Assembly: GCF_014524565.1 (NCBI RefSeq)
Contig: NZ_CP060139.1
Location: forward strand, 1,247,501 to 1,311,500
Reading direction: 5' to 3'
From: Croceimicrobium hydrocarbonivorans
Lineage (GTDB): Bacteria; Bacteroidota; Bacteroidia; Flavobacteriales; Schleiferiaceae
Length of the DNA: 64,000 nt
Both the position numbers and the translations under genes were made by a program. The notes beneath the pieces are model-generated. The model did no database searches. It saw nothing but the letters and a program-made list of their open reading frames with translations, and was not told where the DNA came from. This document shows, piece after piece, positions 19,332-29,139 of the stretch (position 1 is the first letter of the stretch; every line of letters begins with the position of its first letter).

Positions 19332-20674
19332 TGAACCGCAACTTAAACATAGTAGTTTTAGGCGGCGGCGAAAGCGGCTTGGGAGCAGCCAAACTGGCGC
19401 AAAAGCTCGGGCATAGTGTGTTCCTAAGTGATCGCTCTAGCCTTTCGGCTGAAAATCGCCAGGCCCTAATCGAGTCTAATATCGACTTTGAGGAAGGTCA
19501 GCATTCTGAGGATCGCATCTTGGGAGCCGACCTCATTATTAAGTCACCCGGTATCCCCGAAAAGACCCCCTTAATTCAGAAGATCCGCACTGCCCAAATC
19601 GAGCTGATCTCCGAAATTGAATTTGCCGCGCGCCATTGCCAGGGAACCATCATTGCCATTACCGGCACCAATGGTAAAACTACGGTAACCAGCATGGTTC
19701 ATCACCTTCTGGAAACCGCTGGCAAAAACGTTGCTCTGGTAGGGAATATCGGCACCAGCTTCGCCGGATCCATAGCCGAAGGCGACCACGATTACTATGC
19801 TTTAGAGGTAAGCAGCTTTCAGTTGGATGACATCATCCACTTTAAGCCGCATATCGCCATCCTCACCAATATTACCCCGGATCACTTAGATCGCTACAAT
19901 AATTCGCTAGATGAATATGCTGCGGCCAAGCTGCGCATTAGTAAAAATCAAGATGAAAAGGATCATTTCATCTACTGCGTAGACGATGCCCTGACCAATA
20001 AATACCTTCAGGATTATCCTCTCCGCGCTCAGCAATGGCAATTGTCTTTGGAGCAATCAGTAGACAATGGCGCTCAAATCAATTCAGACGGAATTCTACA
20101 AATCATAATAAACCAGCAATTAGATATGGACATTAATGAACTGGCCTTACAAGGCAAGCACAACACCTACAACAGCATGGCTTCGGGTGTAGCCGGACGC
20201 TTATTAAACATTCGCAAAGAAGCAATTCGCGAGAGCCTGGCTTCCTTCGAAAGCATTGAGCACCGCCTCGAATCAGTACTGCAGATCTACGGTATTGAAT
20301 TCATCAACGACTCTAAAGCTACCAATGTAAACTCCACCTGGTATGCATTAGAAAGCATGCAAAAACCTACCATCTGGATTGCCGGTGGAGTTGATAAAGG
20401 AAACGACTACAGCCAATTGGCCAAATTAGTGGGCGAGAAGGTTAAAGCTTTAATCTGCTTGGGGACCGACAACAGCAAATTACACGCTGCCTTCGAAGGT
20501 TTAGCTCCTATGGTAATTGATGCGGCCGACATGGACGAAGCGGTACGCATGGCCTACAAAATGGGTGATAAGGGCGACGCTGTATTACTGAGCCCAGCTT
20601 GTGCCAGCTTCGACCTTTTTGAGAACTACGAAGACCGTGGTCGTCAATTTAAAAATGCCGTTCGCCAATTGTAA
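19331..20674 (+). CDS. murD: UDP-MurNAc-L-alanine:D-glutamate ligase MurD
   Basis: A 447-residue cytoplasmic Mur ligase adding D-Glu to UDP-MurNAc-L-Ala. N-terminal nucleotide-binding segment VVLGGGESGLGAAKLA, ATP motif [11 protein letters not shown] near residue 111, and late motifs FINDSKATN, GGVDKGNDY and LLSPACASFD are those of MurD. I choose the GTG at 19331, which overlaps the mraY stop as TAGTG, because the Rossmann strand begins 7 residues later; an upstream in-frame ATG would lie inside mraY. Confidence 0.95.
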   Translation: MNRNLNIVVLGGGESGLGAAKLAQKLGHSVFLSDRSSLSAENRQALIESNIDFEEGQHSEDRILGADLIIKSPGIPEKTPLIQKIRTAQIELISEIEFAARHCQGTIIAITGTNGKTTVTSMVHHLLETAGKNVALVGNIGTSFAGSIAEGDHDYYALEVSSFQLDDIIHFKPHIAILTNITPDHLDRYNNSLDEYAAAKLRISKNQDEKDHFIYCVDDALTNKYLQDYPLRAQQWQLSLEQSVDNGAQINSDGILQIIINQQLDMDINELALQGKHNTYNSMASGVAGRLLNIRKEAIRESLASFESIEHRLESVLQIYGIEFINDSKATNVNSTWYALESMQKPTIWIAGGVDKGNDYSQLAKLVGEKVKALICLGTDNSKLHAAFEGLAPMVIDAADMDEAVRMAYKMGDKGDAVLLSPACASFDLFENYEDRGRQFKNAVRQL

Positions 20675-20677
20675 TCC

Positions 20678-21895
20678 ATGACTCTATTCGGCAAGGAAAT
20701 ACGAGTAGAAGGAGACCGAACCCTCTGGATCCTAAGTGGCATTTTAGCCGCCGTGGGCACGCTTACTGTTTATAGCGCTAGTAGCAATCTGGCCTTTAAT
20801 AATGGTGGCAGCACCATGGTGGACTTATTAAAACACAGTGCCTTTTTATTCAGTGGATTTGTAATCGCCACCCTGGTGCATCGGGTTAATTACAAGCTCT
20901 TTGGCAATTTGGCCAAGCTGCTCATCATTCCGGTGATTCTACTCCTTATTTACACCCTGGTAAACGGGGTGAATATTTCCAATGCCGCTCGTTGGATTCG
21001 ATTGCCTTTCGGACAAACCTTTCAGCCTTCTGCCTTAGCGGCTATTGTGCTGGTAGCCTATGTGGCGCGCTATTTAGCTGTACATACCAAGGAAGAGCTC
21101 AGAGGCTTTCGCAAGCATTTTATTGGCTTGATATTACCCATCCTGCTGGTGGTGGGTTTTATCCTTCCGGCCAACTTTAGTACGGCAGCCCTCATTTTTG
21201 GCGTAACCTACCTTTTGCTGTTTATCGGTGGTTACCCCATCCGAAACCTCATTATCCTAGCAGGTTCCGGTATTGCTGCTTTGGCGCTCTTTATCCTACT
21301 GGTTTTCCAATTCCCCAATTTGACGAACCGTTTCGACACTTGGAAAACCCGGATCGAAAGCTTCAGCAGTGGTGAAAGCACCGAAAACTATCAAGTAACC
21401 AAAGCCAAAATGGCCATCGCCGAAGGCAAAATTGTAGGCAAAGGCTTTGGCAAATCAGTAATGAAGAACTTCTTACCTCAATCCAATTCCGATTTCATTT
21501 TCGCTGTAATTACAGAGGAGATGGGCACCTTGGGAGGAGGTCTAACTATAATAGTCTATATCTGGCTCATCTTTAGGATACTCACCATCGCCACCAAGGC
21601 CCCAACCAGCTTTGGTAGTTTACTTAGCTTGGGCTTAGGCTTGACCATATTAGCACAGGCCCTGGTGAATTTAAGTGTAGCCGTAAATCTTATCCCGGTA
21701 ACCGGGCAAACCCTGCCACTGGTCAGCAAAGGTGGAACCTCGGTTTGGATGACCGCACTGGCCCTGGGAATGATCCTTAGCGTAAGTCGTGGCAAAGCCG
21801 AAAACGAAAGTGAAGAAAATGAAGCCTTTTCCGATGCGGAAGATGCAATCGACAGTGAACAGCCTCTAAAACCGATTCTCGATGGACAAGCTTAG
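20678..21895 (+). CDS. ftsW: Septal peptidoglycan polymerase FtsW
   Basis: A 405-residue SEDS-family polytopic membrane protein with about ten membrane helices. It is the glycosyltransferase partner of FtsI. Recognisable features are the early GDRTLWILSGILAAVGTLTVYSAS, the NGVNISNAARWIRLPFG loop, the QSNSDFIFAVITEEMG segment with the essential Asp region, and the late LPLVSKGGTS motif. A short acidic cytoplasmic tail (residues about 375-405) follows the last helix. It starts 3 bases after murD and overlaps murG by 14 bases. Confidence 0.94.
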   Translation: MTLFGKEIRVEGDRTLWILSGILAAVGTLTVYSASSNLAFNNGGSTMVDLLKHSAFLFSGFVIATLVHRVNYKLFGNLAKLLIIPVILLLIYTLVNGVNISNAARWIRLPFGQTFQPSALAAIVLVAYVARYLAVHTKEELRGFRKHFIGLILPILLVVGFILPANFSTAALIFGVTYLLLFIGGYPIRNLIILAGSGIAALALFILLVFQFPNLTNRFDTWKTRIESFSSGESTENYQVTKAKMAIAEGKIVGKGFGKSVMKNFLPQSNSDFIFAVITEEMGTLGGGLTIIVYIWLIFRILTIATKAPTSFGSLLSLGLGLTILAQALVNLSVAVNLIPVTGQTLPLVSKGGTSVWMTALALGMILSVSRGKAENESEENEAFSDAEDAIDSEQPLKPILDGQA

Positions 21896-22988
21896 AGTAA
21901 TGATTAGTGGAGGCGGCACCGGAGGTCATATTTTCCCGGCCCTGGCCATTGCCGATGAAATTAAAGCAAGGTATCCCCAGGCTGAATTTCAGTTTGTTGG
22001 GGCCCAAAATAAAATGGAGATGGAAAAGGTACCGCAGGCCGGTTACCCCATCGAAGGACTTTGGATTAGTGGCTTGCAGCGAAAATTGACAATCGACAAT
22101 TTGAGCTTCCCTTTCAAAGTATTGAGCAGCTTAGCTAAGAGCCGCAAGCTGATTCGAAAATTTAAGCCCGATATCGCCATCGGAACCGGAGGTTTTGCCA
22201 GTGGGCCGCTTTTATGGGCCGCCGCATCCAAAGGTGTCCCCTGCTTGATTCAGGAGCAGAACTCCTTTCCGGGTATTACCAATAAGCTGCTCAGTAAAAA
22301 AGTAGCTCGCATTTGCGTGGCCTACGATAAAATGGAAAGATTCTTCCCTAAGGATAAGCTGGTACTTACCGGCAATCCCCTGCGCAAGGATCTTCAAACA
22401 GCGCTTCCCGCGGATGCGCAAGTAAAAGAGAAATTAGGCTTAAAGCCTGAATGGCCCACCCTATTAGTATTAGGTGGTAGCCTGGGTGCCCGCCGCATTA
22501 ATGAATTGATCAGCTCCGAATTGGAAAATCTCCAAAAAATGGAGCTCAATATCATCTGGCAATGCGGTAAACTCTATTATGATTCTTTGGCCGCCAAGCA
22601 TCAAAACCTGCCGGATCACATCAAGCTTCAAGCTTTTATTAGTGATATGCGCGAGGCCTATGCGGCTAGCGATATTGTGATTAGTCGCTCCGGTGCCAAT
22701 ACTTTGAGCGAACTGGCAGTGGTAGGCAAAGCCGCCATCCTTATTCCCTCGCCCAATGTGGCCGAGGATCATCAAACTAAGAATGCCGAAGCTTTGAGCT
22801 CGAAGTCAGCGGCCTTGCTATTTAAAGAAACTCGAGACTCCCAAGAATTAGTAGCCCTGGTGCAGGAATTACTGGAAGCTCCTCAAAAGCAGAAAGACCT
22901 GCAAAACAATATTCAGAAACTGGCTCTGCCCGATGCAGCAGCCAGCATTGTAAACGAAATTGAAAGCCTTCTTGGCCATGCTGGATAG
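21882..22988 (+). CDS. murG: UDP-GlcNAc transferase MurG (lipid II synthase)
   Basis: A 368-residue peripheral membrane GT28 enzyme converting lipid I to lipid II. N-terminal glycine-rich ISGGGTGGHIFPALA, then GTGGFASGP, IQEQNSFPGITNK, the second-domain LVLGGSLGARRIN and ISRSGANTLSEL, which holds the UDP-GlcNAc site, match MurG. It overlaps ftsW at its 5' end and murC at its 3' end. Confidence 0.96.
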   Translation: MDKLRVMISGGGTGGHIFPALAIADEIKARYPQAEFQFVGAQNKMEMEKVPQAGYPIEGLWISGLQRKLTIDNLSFPFKVLSSLAKSRKLIRKFKPDIAIGTGGFASGPLLWAAASKGVPCLIQEQNSFPGITNKLLSKKVARICVAYDKMERFFPKDKLVLTGNPLRKDLQTALPADAQVKEKLGLKPEWPTLLVLGGSLGARRINELISSELENLQKMELNIIWQCGKLYYDSLAAKHQNLPDHIKLQAFISDMREAYAASDIVISRSGANTLSELAVVGKAAILIPSPNVAEDHQTKNAEALSSKSAALLFKETRDSQELVALVQELLEAPQKQKDLQNNIQKLALPDAAASIVNEIESLLGHAG

Positions 22989-24315
22989 ACCAAATATATA
23001 CCTCATTGGCATTGGCGGCATTGGCATGAGCGCCTTGGCCCGCTATTTCCAGCAATCTGGCCGTAAGGTCGCTGGTTACGATCGCTATCGCTCGCCCCTC
23101 TGTGAAGACCTAGAAGCCGAAGGCATGAAGATCCACTATGAGGATGATGTGAAGCAAATTCCATCACGCTTTAAAGCGGAAGACAGTTTAGTGATTTATA
23201 CCCCGGCGATTCCGGAGGATCACAGTGAACTGAACTTCTTCCAAAAAGAAGGCTTTGAAATTGTAAAGCGCGCCCGAGTACTAGGTCTCATCGCCCAAAA
23301 GCATCGTTGCTTAGCTGTTGCCGGTACGCATGGCAAGACTACTACCTCCAGCATTTTAGCCCATTTATATCGTCATGCTGAAGTAGAGATCAGTGCCTTT
23401 TTAGGTGGAATCAGTACTAACTACCAATCCAATTTTTGGGGTCATGATGATACCGATCTGTTGGTAGCGGAAGCGGATGAATACGATCGTAGCTTCTTGA
23501 ATTTAAAGCCTACTGCAGCGGTTATTACCAGTACTGACGCCGATCACTTGGACATCTATGGCGAGGCGCAAAGCTTGGAAGACACCTTCCGCGAATTTGC
23601 TGAAAGTGTAAGCGATTTTGTTTTGGTGAATGAAAGTACCAATCTGAATCTGGGCCTTAAATATGGCTTTGGCAATCAGAACTCCTATTATGCCGATCAA
23701 GTTCAGGTAAGAGAACATCAATATCATTTTGATTTCGTGCATCCGCAGGGTCGTATTAGCGATATCAGCATGCTCCTGCCCGGTCGGCATAATGTAGAAA
23801 ATGCGGTTGCCGCCGCTGCCCTAGCATTGAAATACGGCTTAAGCGAAGCACAAATCAAGGCAGGACTCGAAAGCTTTAAAGGGGTAAAACGCCGATTCGA
23901 ATACCATATCCAAAAGGAGGACCTGGTGTATATCGACGATTATGCCCATCACCCCAGGGAGATTGCCGCCTTGCAAAATTCGGTGCGTGAGCTTTATCCC
24001 AAGCGCAAGATCACCGCGATATTCCAACCGCATTTATATTCTCGTACCCGCGACTTTTTAAATGACTTTGCCGAAAGCCTTTCTGCCTTCGATGAAGTGA
24101 TTTTATTGGAATTATACCCTGCCCGCGAACGTCCGATTGCCGGAATTAACTCCAAAGCTTTATTGGATTTGATACAATCGGAAACAAAATCATTGATGGC
24201 TCGGCAAGAAATCCTCAGTCGATTTAGCGAGGAAAAACCCGAATTAATCCTCACCATCGGAGCCGGAGATATTGATCAACTGATCCGCCCCTTAAAACTG
24301 GCCTTATTAAAATGA
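22978..24315 (+). CDS. murC: UDP-MurNAc:L-alanine ligase MurC
   Basis: A 445-residue cytoplasmic Mur ligase adding the first residue of the stem peptide. The segment YLIGIGGIGMSALARYF follows the start, then the ATP motif VAGTHGKTTTSS (GTHGKTT is typical for MurC), EADEYDRSFL, and the late YIDDYAHHPREI motif. The ATG at 22978 is chosen over an in-frame TTG at 22960; it lies within the last codons of murG. The stop overlaps ftsQ as ATGA. Confidence 0.95.
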   Translation: MLDRPNIYLIGIGGIGMSALARYFQQSGRKVAGYDRYRSPLCEDLEAEGMKIHYEDDVKQIPSRFKAEDSLVIYTPAIPEDHSELNFFQKEGFEIVKRARVLGLIAQKHRCLAVAGTHGKTTTSSILAHLYRHAEVEISAFLGGISTNYQSNFWGHDDTDLLVAEADEYDRSFLNLKPTAAVITSTDADHLDIYGEAQSLEDTFREFAESVSDFVLVNESTNLNLGLKYGFGNQNSYYADQVQVREHQYHFDFVHPQGRISDISMLLPGRHNVENAVAAAALALKYGLSEAQIKAGLESFKGVKRRFEYHIQKEDLVYIDDYAHHPREIAALQNSVRELYPKRKITAIFQPHLYSRTRDFLNDFAESLSAFDEVILLELYPARERPIAGINSKALLDLIQSETKSLMARQEILSRFSEEKPELILTIGAGDIDQLIRPLKLALLK

Positions 24316-25034
24316 AGCTCTGGCATCAAATAGCGATATGGACCGGAGGGCTAAGCACCTGGATACTATTAGTTTCCAGCGCTAGTAATGCCTATGATCG
24401 GCAAGAGCTCAAGGACTTCAAATTGCAATTTGAAAATCGACAAGACCGTTCATTTTTATCGCTGCTGGAGATGGAAAAACAAGTTCAAAAAGAACTGGGA
24501 GACAGCAGCCTACAGCTGGCAGAAATTAACAAGGCCTTGTTAGAAGAAAGCATTGATAATCACCCTGCTATCAGGAAAGCCGAGGTATATTCGAAGATAG
24601 ATGGTAGCTTAAGGATAATGCTATGGCAGCATGATCCATTAGCGAGAGTTATCGACAGAAGAGGTTCTTTTTATCTATTGGATGCTGGAGAAAAAATGCC
24701 TTTGAGCCCCTATTTCTCCGAAGAAGTTCCTCTGGTGAGTGGTGACTTGAATGATGAGGATTTGGTGCTGATTGCCAGCTTTTGGCAGTCGCTCAAACAA
24801 GATGAGTTCTACCAGCAATTCTTTACTGGATTGCATTGTAATGAACAGAAAGAATGGACGCTTTTTCCTGCAAAAGGAAACTTTAAAATACGGGTAGGAA
24901 AACCTGAAGAGCTGGAGGAAAAATTGACCAAACTAAAGGTCTTTTATACCCAAGCCCCCGCTCCGAAATATTTAAATAAGCTTAAAGAGATTGACCTTCG
25001 ATTTGAAGGACAACTCATTTGCCGCAAAAACTAA
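24312..25034 (+). CDS. ftsQ: Cell division protein FtsQ
   Basis: A 240-residue bitopic protein: short cytoplasmic N-terminus, one membrane segment at about residues 6-24, then a periplasmic POTRA-like region (IDNHPAIRKAEVYSKIDGSLRIMLWQHDPLARV) and a beta domain (RRGSFYLLDAGEKMPLS). This is the FtsQ/DivIB plan, linking FtsL/FtsB and the early divisome. Sequence conservation is weak, but topology and the place between murC and ftsA make the call firm. Confidence 0.88.
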   Translation: MKLWHQIAIWTGGLSTWILLVSSASNAYDRQELKDFKLQFENRQDRSFLSLLEMEKQVQKELGDSSLQLAEINKALLEESIDNHPAIRKAEVYSKIDGSLRIMLWQHDPLARVIDRRGSFYLLDAGEKMPLSPYFSEEVPLVSGDLNDEDLVLIASFWQSLKQDEFYQQFFTGLHCNEQKEWTLFPAKGNFKIRVGKPEELEEKLTKLKVFYTQAPAPKYLNKLKEIDLRFEGQLICRKN

Positions 25035-25037
25035 AAC

Positions 25038-26429
25038 ATGAATCCGGAAGAGATTTCAGTAGGTTTAGACATCGGGACCACCAAGATCGTGGCCATGATC
25101 GGCCGGAAGAACGAGTTCGGCAAGGTCGAAATTCTTGGGATTGGCAAGGCCCGCTCCCTGGGTGTGCAGCGCGGTGTGGTGACCAATATTGTTAAAACCA
25201 TCGAATCCATTAAAGAAGCCGTGGAAGAAGCAGAAGCCCAAAGTGGCCTCAATGTTTCGGAAGTGGTGGTGGGAATTGCCGGTCAACATATCCGCAGTAC
25301 CCAGCATAGCGATTATATCAATCGCCAAAATCCAGATGCCGTTATCGAAGATCGCGACTTGCAAGAGCTTATCGATAATGTGCACAATTTGGTAATGCTC
25401 CCCGGTGAGGAAATCATACACGTGCTTCCTCAGGAATATAAGATCGACGGACAACCTGATATCCGCGAACCCAAAGGTATGTATGGCTCTCGCTTAGAGG
25501 CCAATTTCCATATTGTAGTAGGTCAGATATCTTCCATTAAAAATATTGGGCGCTGCGTGCGCTCCAGCGAATTAGAGATAGCTGACATCACCCTCGAACC
25601 CCTCGCTTCTGCTGAAGCGGTGCTTTCGCAGGAAGAAAAAGAGGCCGGTGTAGTGTTGGTCGACATCGGCGGTGGTACCACAGATGTAGCCATTTTTAAG
25701 GATGGCATTATTCGCCATACCGCGGTGATCCCCTTTGGTGGCAACGTAATTACGGAAGATATTAAGGAGGGCTGCACCATTATTGAAAAGCAAGCCGAGC
25801 TCCTGAAAATCAAGTTTGGATCGGCTTGGCCCGGCGAAAACAAGGAGAATGAAATCGTAAGCATCCCTGGCCTTCGCGGAAGAGAGCCCAAGGAGATTTC
25901 CATGAAAATGCTCTCCAAAATTATCAATGCCCGGGTGGTGGAGATTATTGAGCAGGTTTACCTGGAAATCAAGAATTACGGCTACAACGAAAACAAGAAG
26001 AAACTAATTGCTGGTATTGTATTAACTGGGGGTGGCTCGCAGCTTAAACATATTAAGCAATTGGTAGAATTCGTTACGGGTATGGATACGCGTATTGGCT
26101 ACCCCAATGAGCATTTAGCCAGCCCTAGTAGCGACGATCTTTCTTCTCCCATTTATGCTACTGCCGTAGGACTCATCCTTAAAGGACTGGAAGGTAAACC
26201 CAAAGATCATCCCAGCGATGTAGAACGGGCCGCGAATGAAGAAGCTAAGGCTACCGAAAAACCGATTGCCGAAGTAGCTCCTGAAGAAGTAGAGAGTCCA
26301 GAAGCCGAAGCCCCTGAAGAAGAACAGGAAGAAGCACCCGAAAACAACGAAAAGAAAAAGCCCTACCGTTCCAATGTGTTCGAGAACTGGGCTAATAAGT
26401 TCCGAAACTTTTTAAACGAAGATCTATAA
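25038..26429 (+). CDS. ftsA: Cell division protein FtsA
   Basis: A 463-residue actin-fold ATPase that tethers FtsZ to the membrane. Phosphate-1 motif VGLDIGTTKIVAMIG, the phosphate-2 DIGGGTTDVAIF and the adenosine segment GIVLTGGGSQLKHI are present. After residue 390 comes an acidic, Ala/Pro/Glu-rich linker, and the protein ends in an amphipathic helix (NVFENWANKFRNFLNED) fit for membrane binding. The linker is longer than in E. coli FtsA. Ten bases separate it from ftsZ. Confidence 0.96.
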   Translation: MNPEEISVGLDIGTTKIVAMIGRKNEFGKVEILGIGKARSLGVQRGVVTNIVKTIESIKEAVEEAEAQSGLNVSEVVVGIAGQHIRSTQHSDYINRQNPDAVIEDRDLQELIDNVHNLVMLPGEEIIHVLPQEYKIDGQPDIREPKGMYGSRLEANFHIVVGQISSIKNIGRCVRSSELEIADITLEPLASAEAVLSQEEKEAGVVLVDIGGGTTDVAIFKDGIIRHTAVIPFGGNVITEDIKEGCTIIEKQAELLKIKFGSAWPGENKENEIVSIPGLRGREPKEISMKMLSKIINARVVEIIEQVYLEIKNYGYNENKKKLIAGIVLTGGGSQLKHIKQLVEFVTGMDTRIGYPNEHLASPSSDDLSSPIYATAVGLILKGLEGKPKDHPSDVERAANEEAKATEKPIAEVAPEEVESPEAEAPEEEQEEAPENNEKKKPYRSNVFENWANKFRNFLNEDL

Positions 26430-26439
26430 GCCTCTCATA

Positions 26440-28524
26440 ATGGAGAATACAAACCAAGACATGATGCCCTTTGACCTCCCTAAAAACCGTTCGTCCGTGA
26501 TTAAAGTTGTGGGCGTTGGCGGAGGTGGTAGCAATGCGGTAAATCACATGTTTAGCTCCGGGATAAACGGAGTAGATTTTGTGATTTGCAATACCGATGC
26601 TCAGGCCTTAGAAAACAGTCCGGTTCCCAATAAAATCCAGTTAGGGGTAACCTTAACCGAGGGCTTAGGTGCCGGTGCCAACCCCACTGTGGGAGAGCAG
26701 GCAGCCCAAGAGAGCCTCGATGAAATTGCCAAGATTCTGGAGACCAATACCAAAATGGTGTTTATCACTGCCGGAATGGGTGGTGGTACCGGAACGGGTG
26801 CCGCTCCGGTTATTGCAAAGACTGCACGAGACCAAGGCATCCTAACCGTAGGTATCGTTACCAGCCCCTTTGTATTTGAAGGTCGCATGCGTCAGGAGCA
26901 AGCCGAAAAAGGTATTGAGTCCTTGCGTTCGGTAGTGGATTCGCTGGTTGTGATCAACAATAACAAATTGCGTGAGGTATACGGCAACCTGGGCTTCAAA
27001 GCAGGTTTCGCCAAGGCCGATGAAGTATTGGCCACCGCCGCCAGAGGTATTGCCGAGGTAATTACCCACCACTACACTACCAATATTGACCTTCGGGATG
27101 CTAAAACTGTTTTAGCCAATTCCGGCACCGCCATAATGGGTGCAGCCACCGCTATGGGCGAGAATCGCGCCAAGGAAGCTATTTCCGCGGCCCTGGATTC
27201 TCCATTACTGAACGACAACCATATTCGTGGTGCTAAAAACGTACTCTTATTGATCGTTTCCGGTACCAATGAAATTACCATCGATGAAATCGGTGAGGTA
27301 AACGACTTCATCCAAAATGAGGCTGGAGGTGCCGCCAACATCATTATGGGTATTGGTGAGGACGAAAGCCTGGGCGACGAAATCAGCATTACCATTATTG
27401 CAACGGGATTTAATGCCGATCAGCAAAAGCAGGTAATTGGCAAAGCTCCTGCTAAGATTGTTCACCCTTTGGAGGACGATCAAGCGATTAGCACTTCCTT
27501 GTATGATGCGCCGGTTAAAATGGACGAAGAGGATTTAGACCTCAACCTCGACCAGGAATTAGACCGTGCTTTAAATGAGGAAAAAGAATTAGAACGTCAG
27601 CGTCAAACTTCGCTTTTCGCGGATGATGACTATGATAAACCATTACATCCTGCTGCTCAACCGATCGAAGATCAGGAGGAAAGTCCGGACATTGATGAGG
27701 ATGATGAAAGCTTGCCTCGCTTCGAATTAAAGGAAGAGGAAGAATTGGTAATTGAGGATCATCCGATGTTTGAATTGGATGCCAATCCTGAACCAGAAGC
27801 GGAAATTGAAGAGCCTGTTTTAAGACACAGCCTCGATATGGAGGAAGATGAAATCAATGAAGTAGAAGAGCCTGCTGCCAGCCCCCAAGCTGAAGTTCGG
27901 GAGGAAGATATCGACTTCAATTTCTTCCAAATTGATATTGATGAAGAGGAAGAGATTGAGGCTCCTAAGATGGAAATTCGTGAAGAAACTCCCGAGCAAG
28001 AAATTCCTCAAGCTAAGGCTCCTGAAATGCCCAAAGCTGAATTCCAAAAGCCAGCCCCTGCTGAGCGCAAAGTATTTAGCCTGGAAGACTACCAGGAATT
28101 AGAAGCCAAACTTAATCAAGGTATTAGCCCCAAGGCTGCCAGCCCAAAACCGGCTCCTCAAGCCAAGGCTGAAGCCGATAAGGATGAAGATTTACACTTC
28201 GAAGTTAAAACCCGTAAGGAGGAAAGCCCTGCTGCCAATCGTCAGGGACCCATTGACCCTATGGAGAGTAGCATCGAAGAAAGTATGCGCTTACGTGCGG
28301 AAGAACGCAGAGCAAAGTTGAAGGCCTTTAACTACCGCTTTAAGAACAACCCACACAGCCTTACAGAAACAGACAATGAGCCTGCCTATAAACGTCATGG
28401 TATCAATATTGAGCAACGCTCTTTATCTAGCCAGGAATCACGCGGACGCATGACTCTAAACGACGGTGAAGAAGGCCCAAACTTTAAAAGCAATAACAGC
28501 TTTTTACACGACAACGTTGATTAA
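26440..28524 (+). CDS. ftsZ: Cell division protein FtsZ with long acidic linker
   Basis: A 694-residue tubulin-like GTPase forming the division ring. The GTPase core (about residues 15-330) has VVGVGGGGSNAVNHM, the tubulin signature GGGTGTGAAP, and NNNKLREVYG. Then follow about 300 residues of Glu/Asp/Pro/Ala-rich, low-complexity linker, much longer than the roughly 50-60 residues of E. coli FtsZ but in line with other Flavobacteriales. Near the end, EPAYKRHGINIEQ looks like the conserved C-terminal peptide that binds FtsA; about 45 further residues follow it. Last gene of the operon, followed by a strong terminator. Confidence 0.96.
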   Translation: MENTNQDMMPFDLPKNRSSVIKVVGVGGGGSNAVNHMFSSGINGVDFVICNTDAQALENSPVPNKIQLGVTLTEGLGAGANPTVGEQAAQESLDEIAKILETNTKMVFITAGMGGGTGTGAAPVIAKTARDQGILTVGIVTSPFVFEGRMRQEQAEKGIESLRSVVDSLVVINNNKLREVYGNLGFKAGFAKADEVLATAARGIAEVITHHYTTNIDLRDAKTVLANSGTAIMGAATAMGENRAKEAISAALDSPLLNDNHIRGAKNVLLLIVSGTNEITIDEIGEVNDFIQNEAGGAANIIMGIGEDESLGDEISITIIATGFNADQQKQVIGKAPAKIVHPLEDDQAISTSLYDAPVKMDEEDLDLNLDQELDRALNEEKELERQRQTSLFADDDYDKPLHPAAQPIEDQEESPDIDEDDESLPRFELKEEEELVIEDHPMFELDANPEPEAEIEEPVLRHSLDMEEDEINEVEEPAASPQAEVREEDIDFNFFQIDIDEEEEIEAPKMEIREETPEQEIPQAKAPEMPKAEFQKPAPAERKVFSLEDYQELEAKLNQGISPKAASPKPAPQAKAEADKDEDLHFEVKTRKEESPAANRQGPIDPMESSIEESMRLRAEERRAKLKAFNYRFKNNPHSLTETDNEPAYKRHGINIEQRSLSSQESRGRMTLNDGEEGPNFKSNNSFLHDNVD

Positions 28525-28550
28525 CAGACTAGTTCCCTGTTCTCATAAAA

Positions 28551-28578
28551 AGCCCGGTACCCTCTACCGGGCTTTTTT
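28551..28578 (+). terminator. Rho-independent terminator of the division operon
   Basis: A perfect 9-bp stem AGCCCGGTA / TACCGGGCT (28551-28559 and 28565-28573) with a 5-base loop, preceded by an A-run and followed by six T. It lies 26 bases after the ftsZ stop. Confidence 0.9.
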
Positions 28579-28611
28579 ATTGGACTGCACCCAAAAGAGC
28601 CGGGCAAGTTT

Positions 28612-28619
28612 TACCTTTG
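28612..28619 (+). promoter_or_regulatory. Promoter -7 box of the yqeY-like gene
   Basis: TACCTTTG fits TAnnTTTG and lies 19 bases upstream of the start codon at 28639, just after the ftsZ terminator. No clear -33 element at normal distance. Confidence 0.5.
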
Positions 28620-28638
28620 TTTGAAAGGAAAAAAGATC

Positions 28639-29091
28639 ATGAGTTTAATTAAAAATATCGCTGAAGAAATTAAAACGGCCATGAAGGCCAAAGACAAGGT
28701 AAGACTGGAAAGCTTACGCAGTATTAAATCAGCTATTATGCTTGCCCAAACAGAAAAAGGGGCCGGAGCAGAATTAAATGAAGAGGAAGAGTTAAAGATC
28801 CTTACTCGTTTGCAAAAGCAACGCAAGGACTCACTGGCCATTTACGAAGAACAAAACCGTGAGGATTTAGCTTCGGAAGAACGCGCTCAATTGGAAGTGA
28901 TTGAAGAATTCCTCCCTAAAGCACTAAGCCCAGAAGAATTAGAAGACTACCTCAAGAAGCTTATTGCAGAAGTAGGAGCCGCCGGTCCACAAGATATGGG
29001 TAAGGTAATGGGTCGCGCCAGTAAAGATCTGGCAGGTCGTGCCGATGGCAAAAGCATTAGCGCCAAGGTTAAAGAGCTTTTAGCCAATTAA
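28639..29091 (+). CDS. GatB/YqeY domain-containing protein
   Basis: A 150-residue cytoplasmic helical protein of the YqeY family, which is related to the C-terminal tRNA-binding tail of the GatB amidotransferase subunit. Typical features are MKAKDKVRLESLRSIKSAI near the start, LQKQRKDSLAIYEEQNREDL in the middle and MGKVMGRASKDLAGRADGK near the end. The ATG at 28639 gives the usual family length; an in-frame TTG at 28621 overlaps the promoter region. The exact role of stand-alone YqeY is not known. Confidence 0.9.
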   Translation: MSLIKNIAEEIKTAMKAKDKVRLESLRSIKSAIMLAQTEKGAGAELNEEEELKILTRLQKQRKDSLAIYEEQNREDLASEERAQLEVIEEFLPKALSPEELEDYLKKLIAEVGAAGPQDMGKVMGRASKDLAGRADGKSISAKVKELLAN

Positions 29092-29115
29092 GCTTAGTCC
29101 ATATAATTATTGAGA

Positions 29116-29139
29116 ATCTCGGTTAGCGCCGGGATTTTT
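29116..29139 (+). terminator. Terminator after the yqeY-like gene
   Basis: Stem ATCTCGG / CCGGGAT (one G-T pair) with a 6-base loop and a run of five T. It overlaps the last bases of the convergent methyltransferase gene. Confidence 0.7.
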
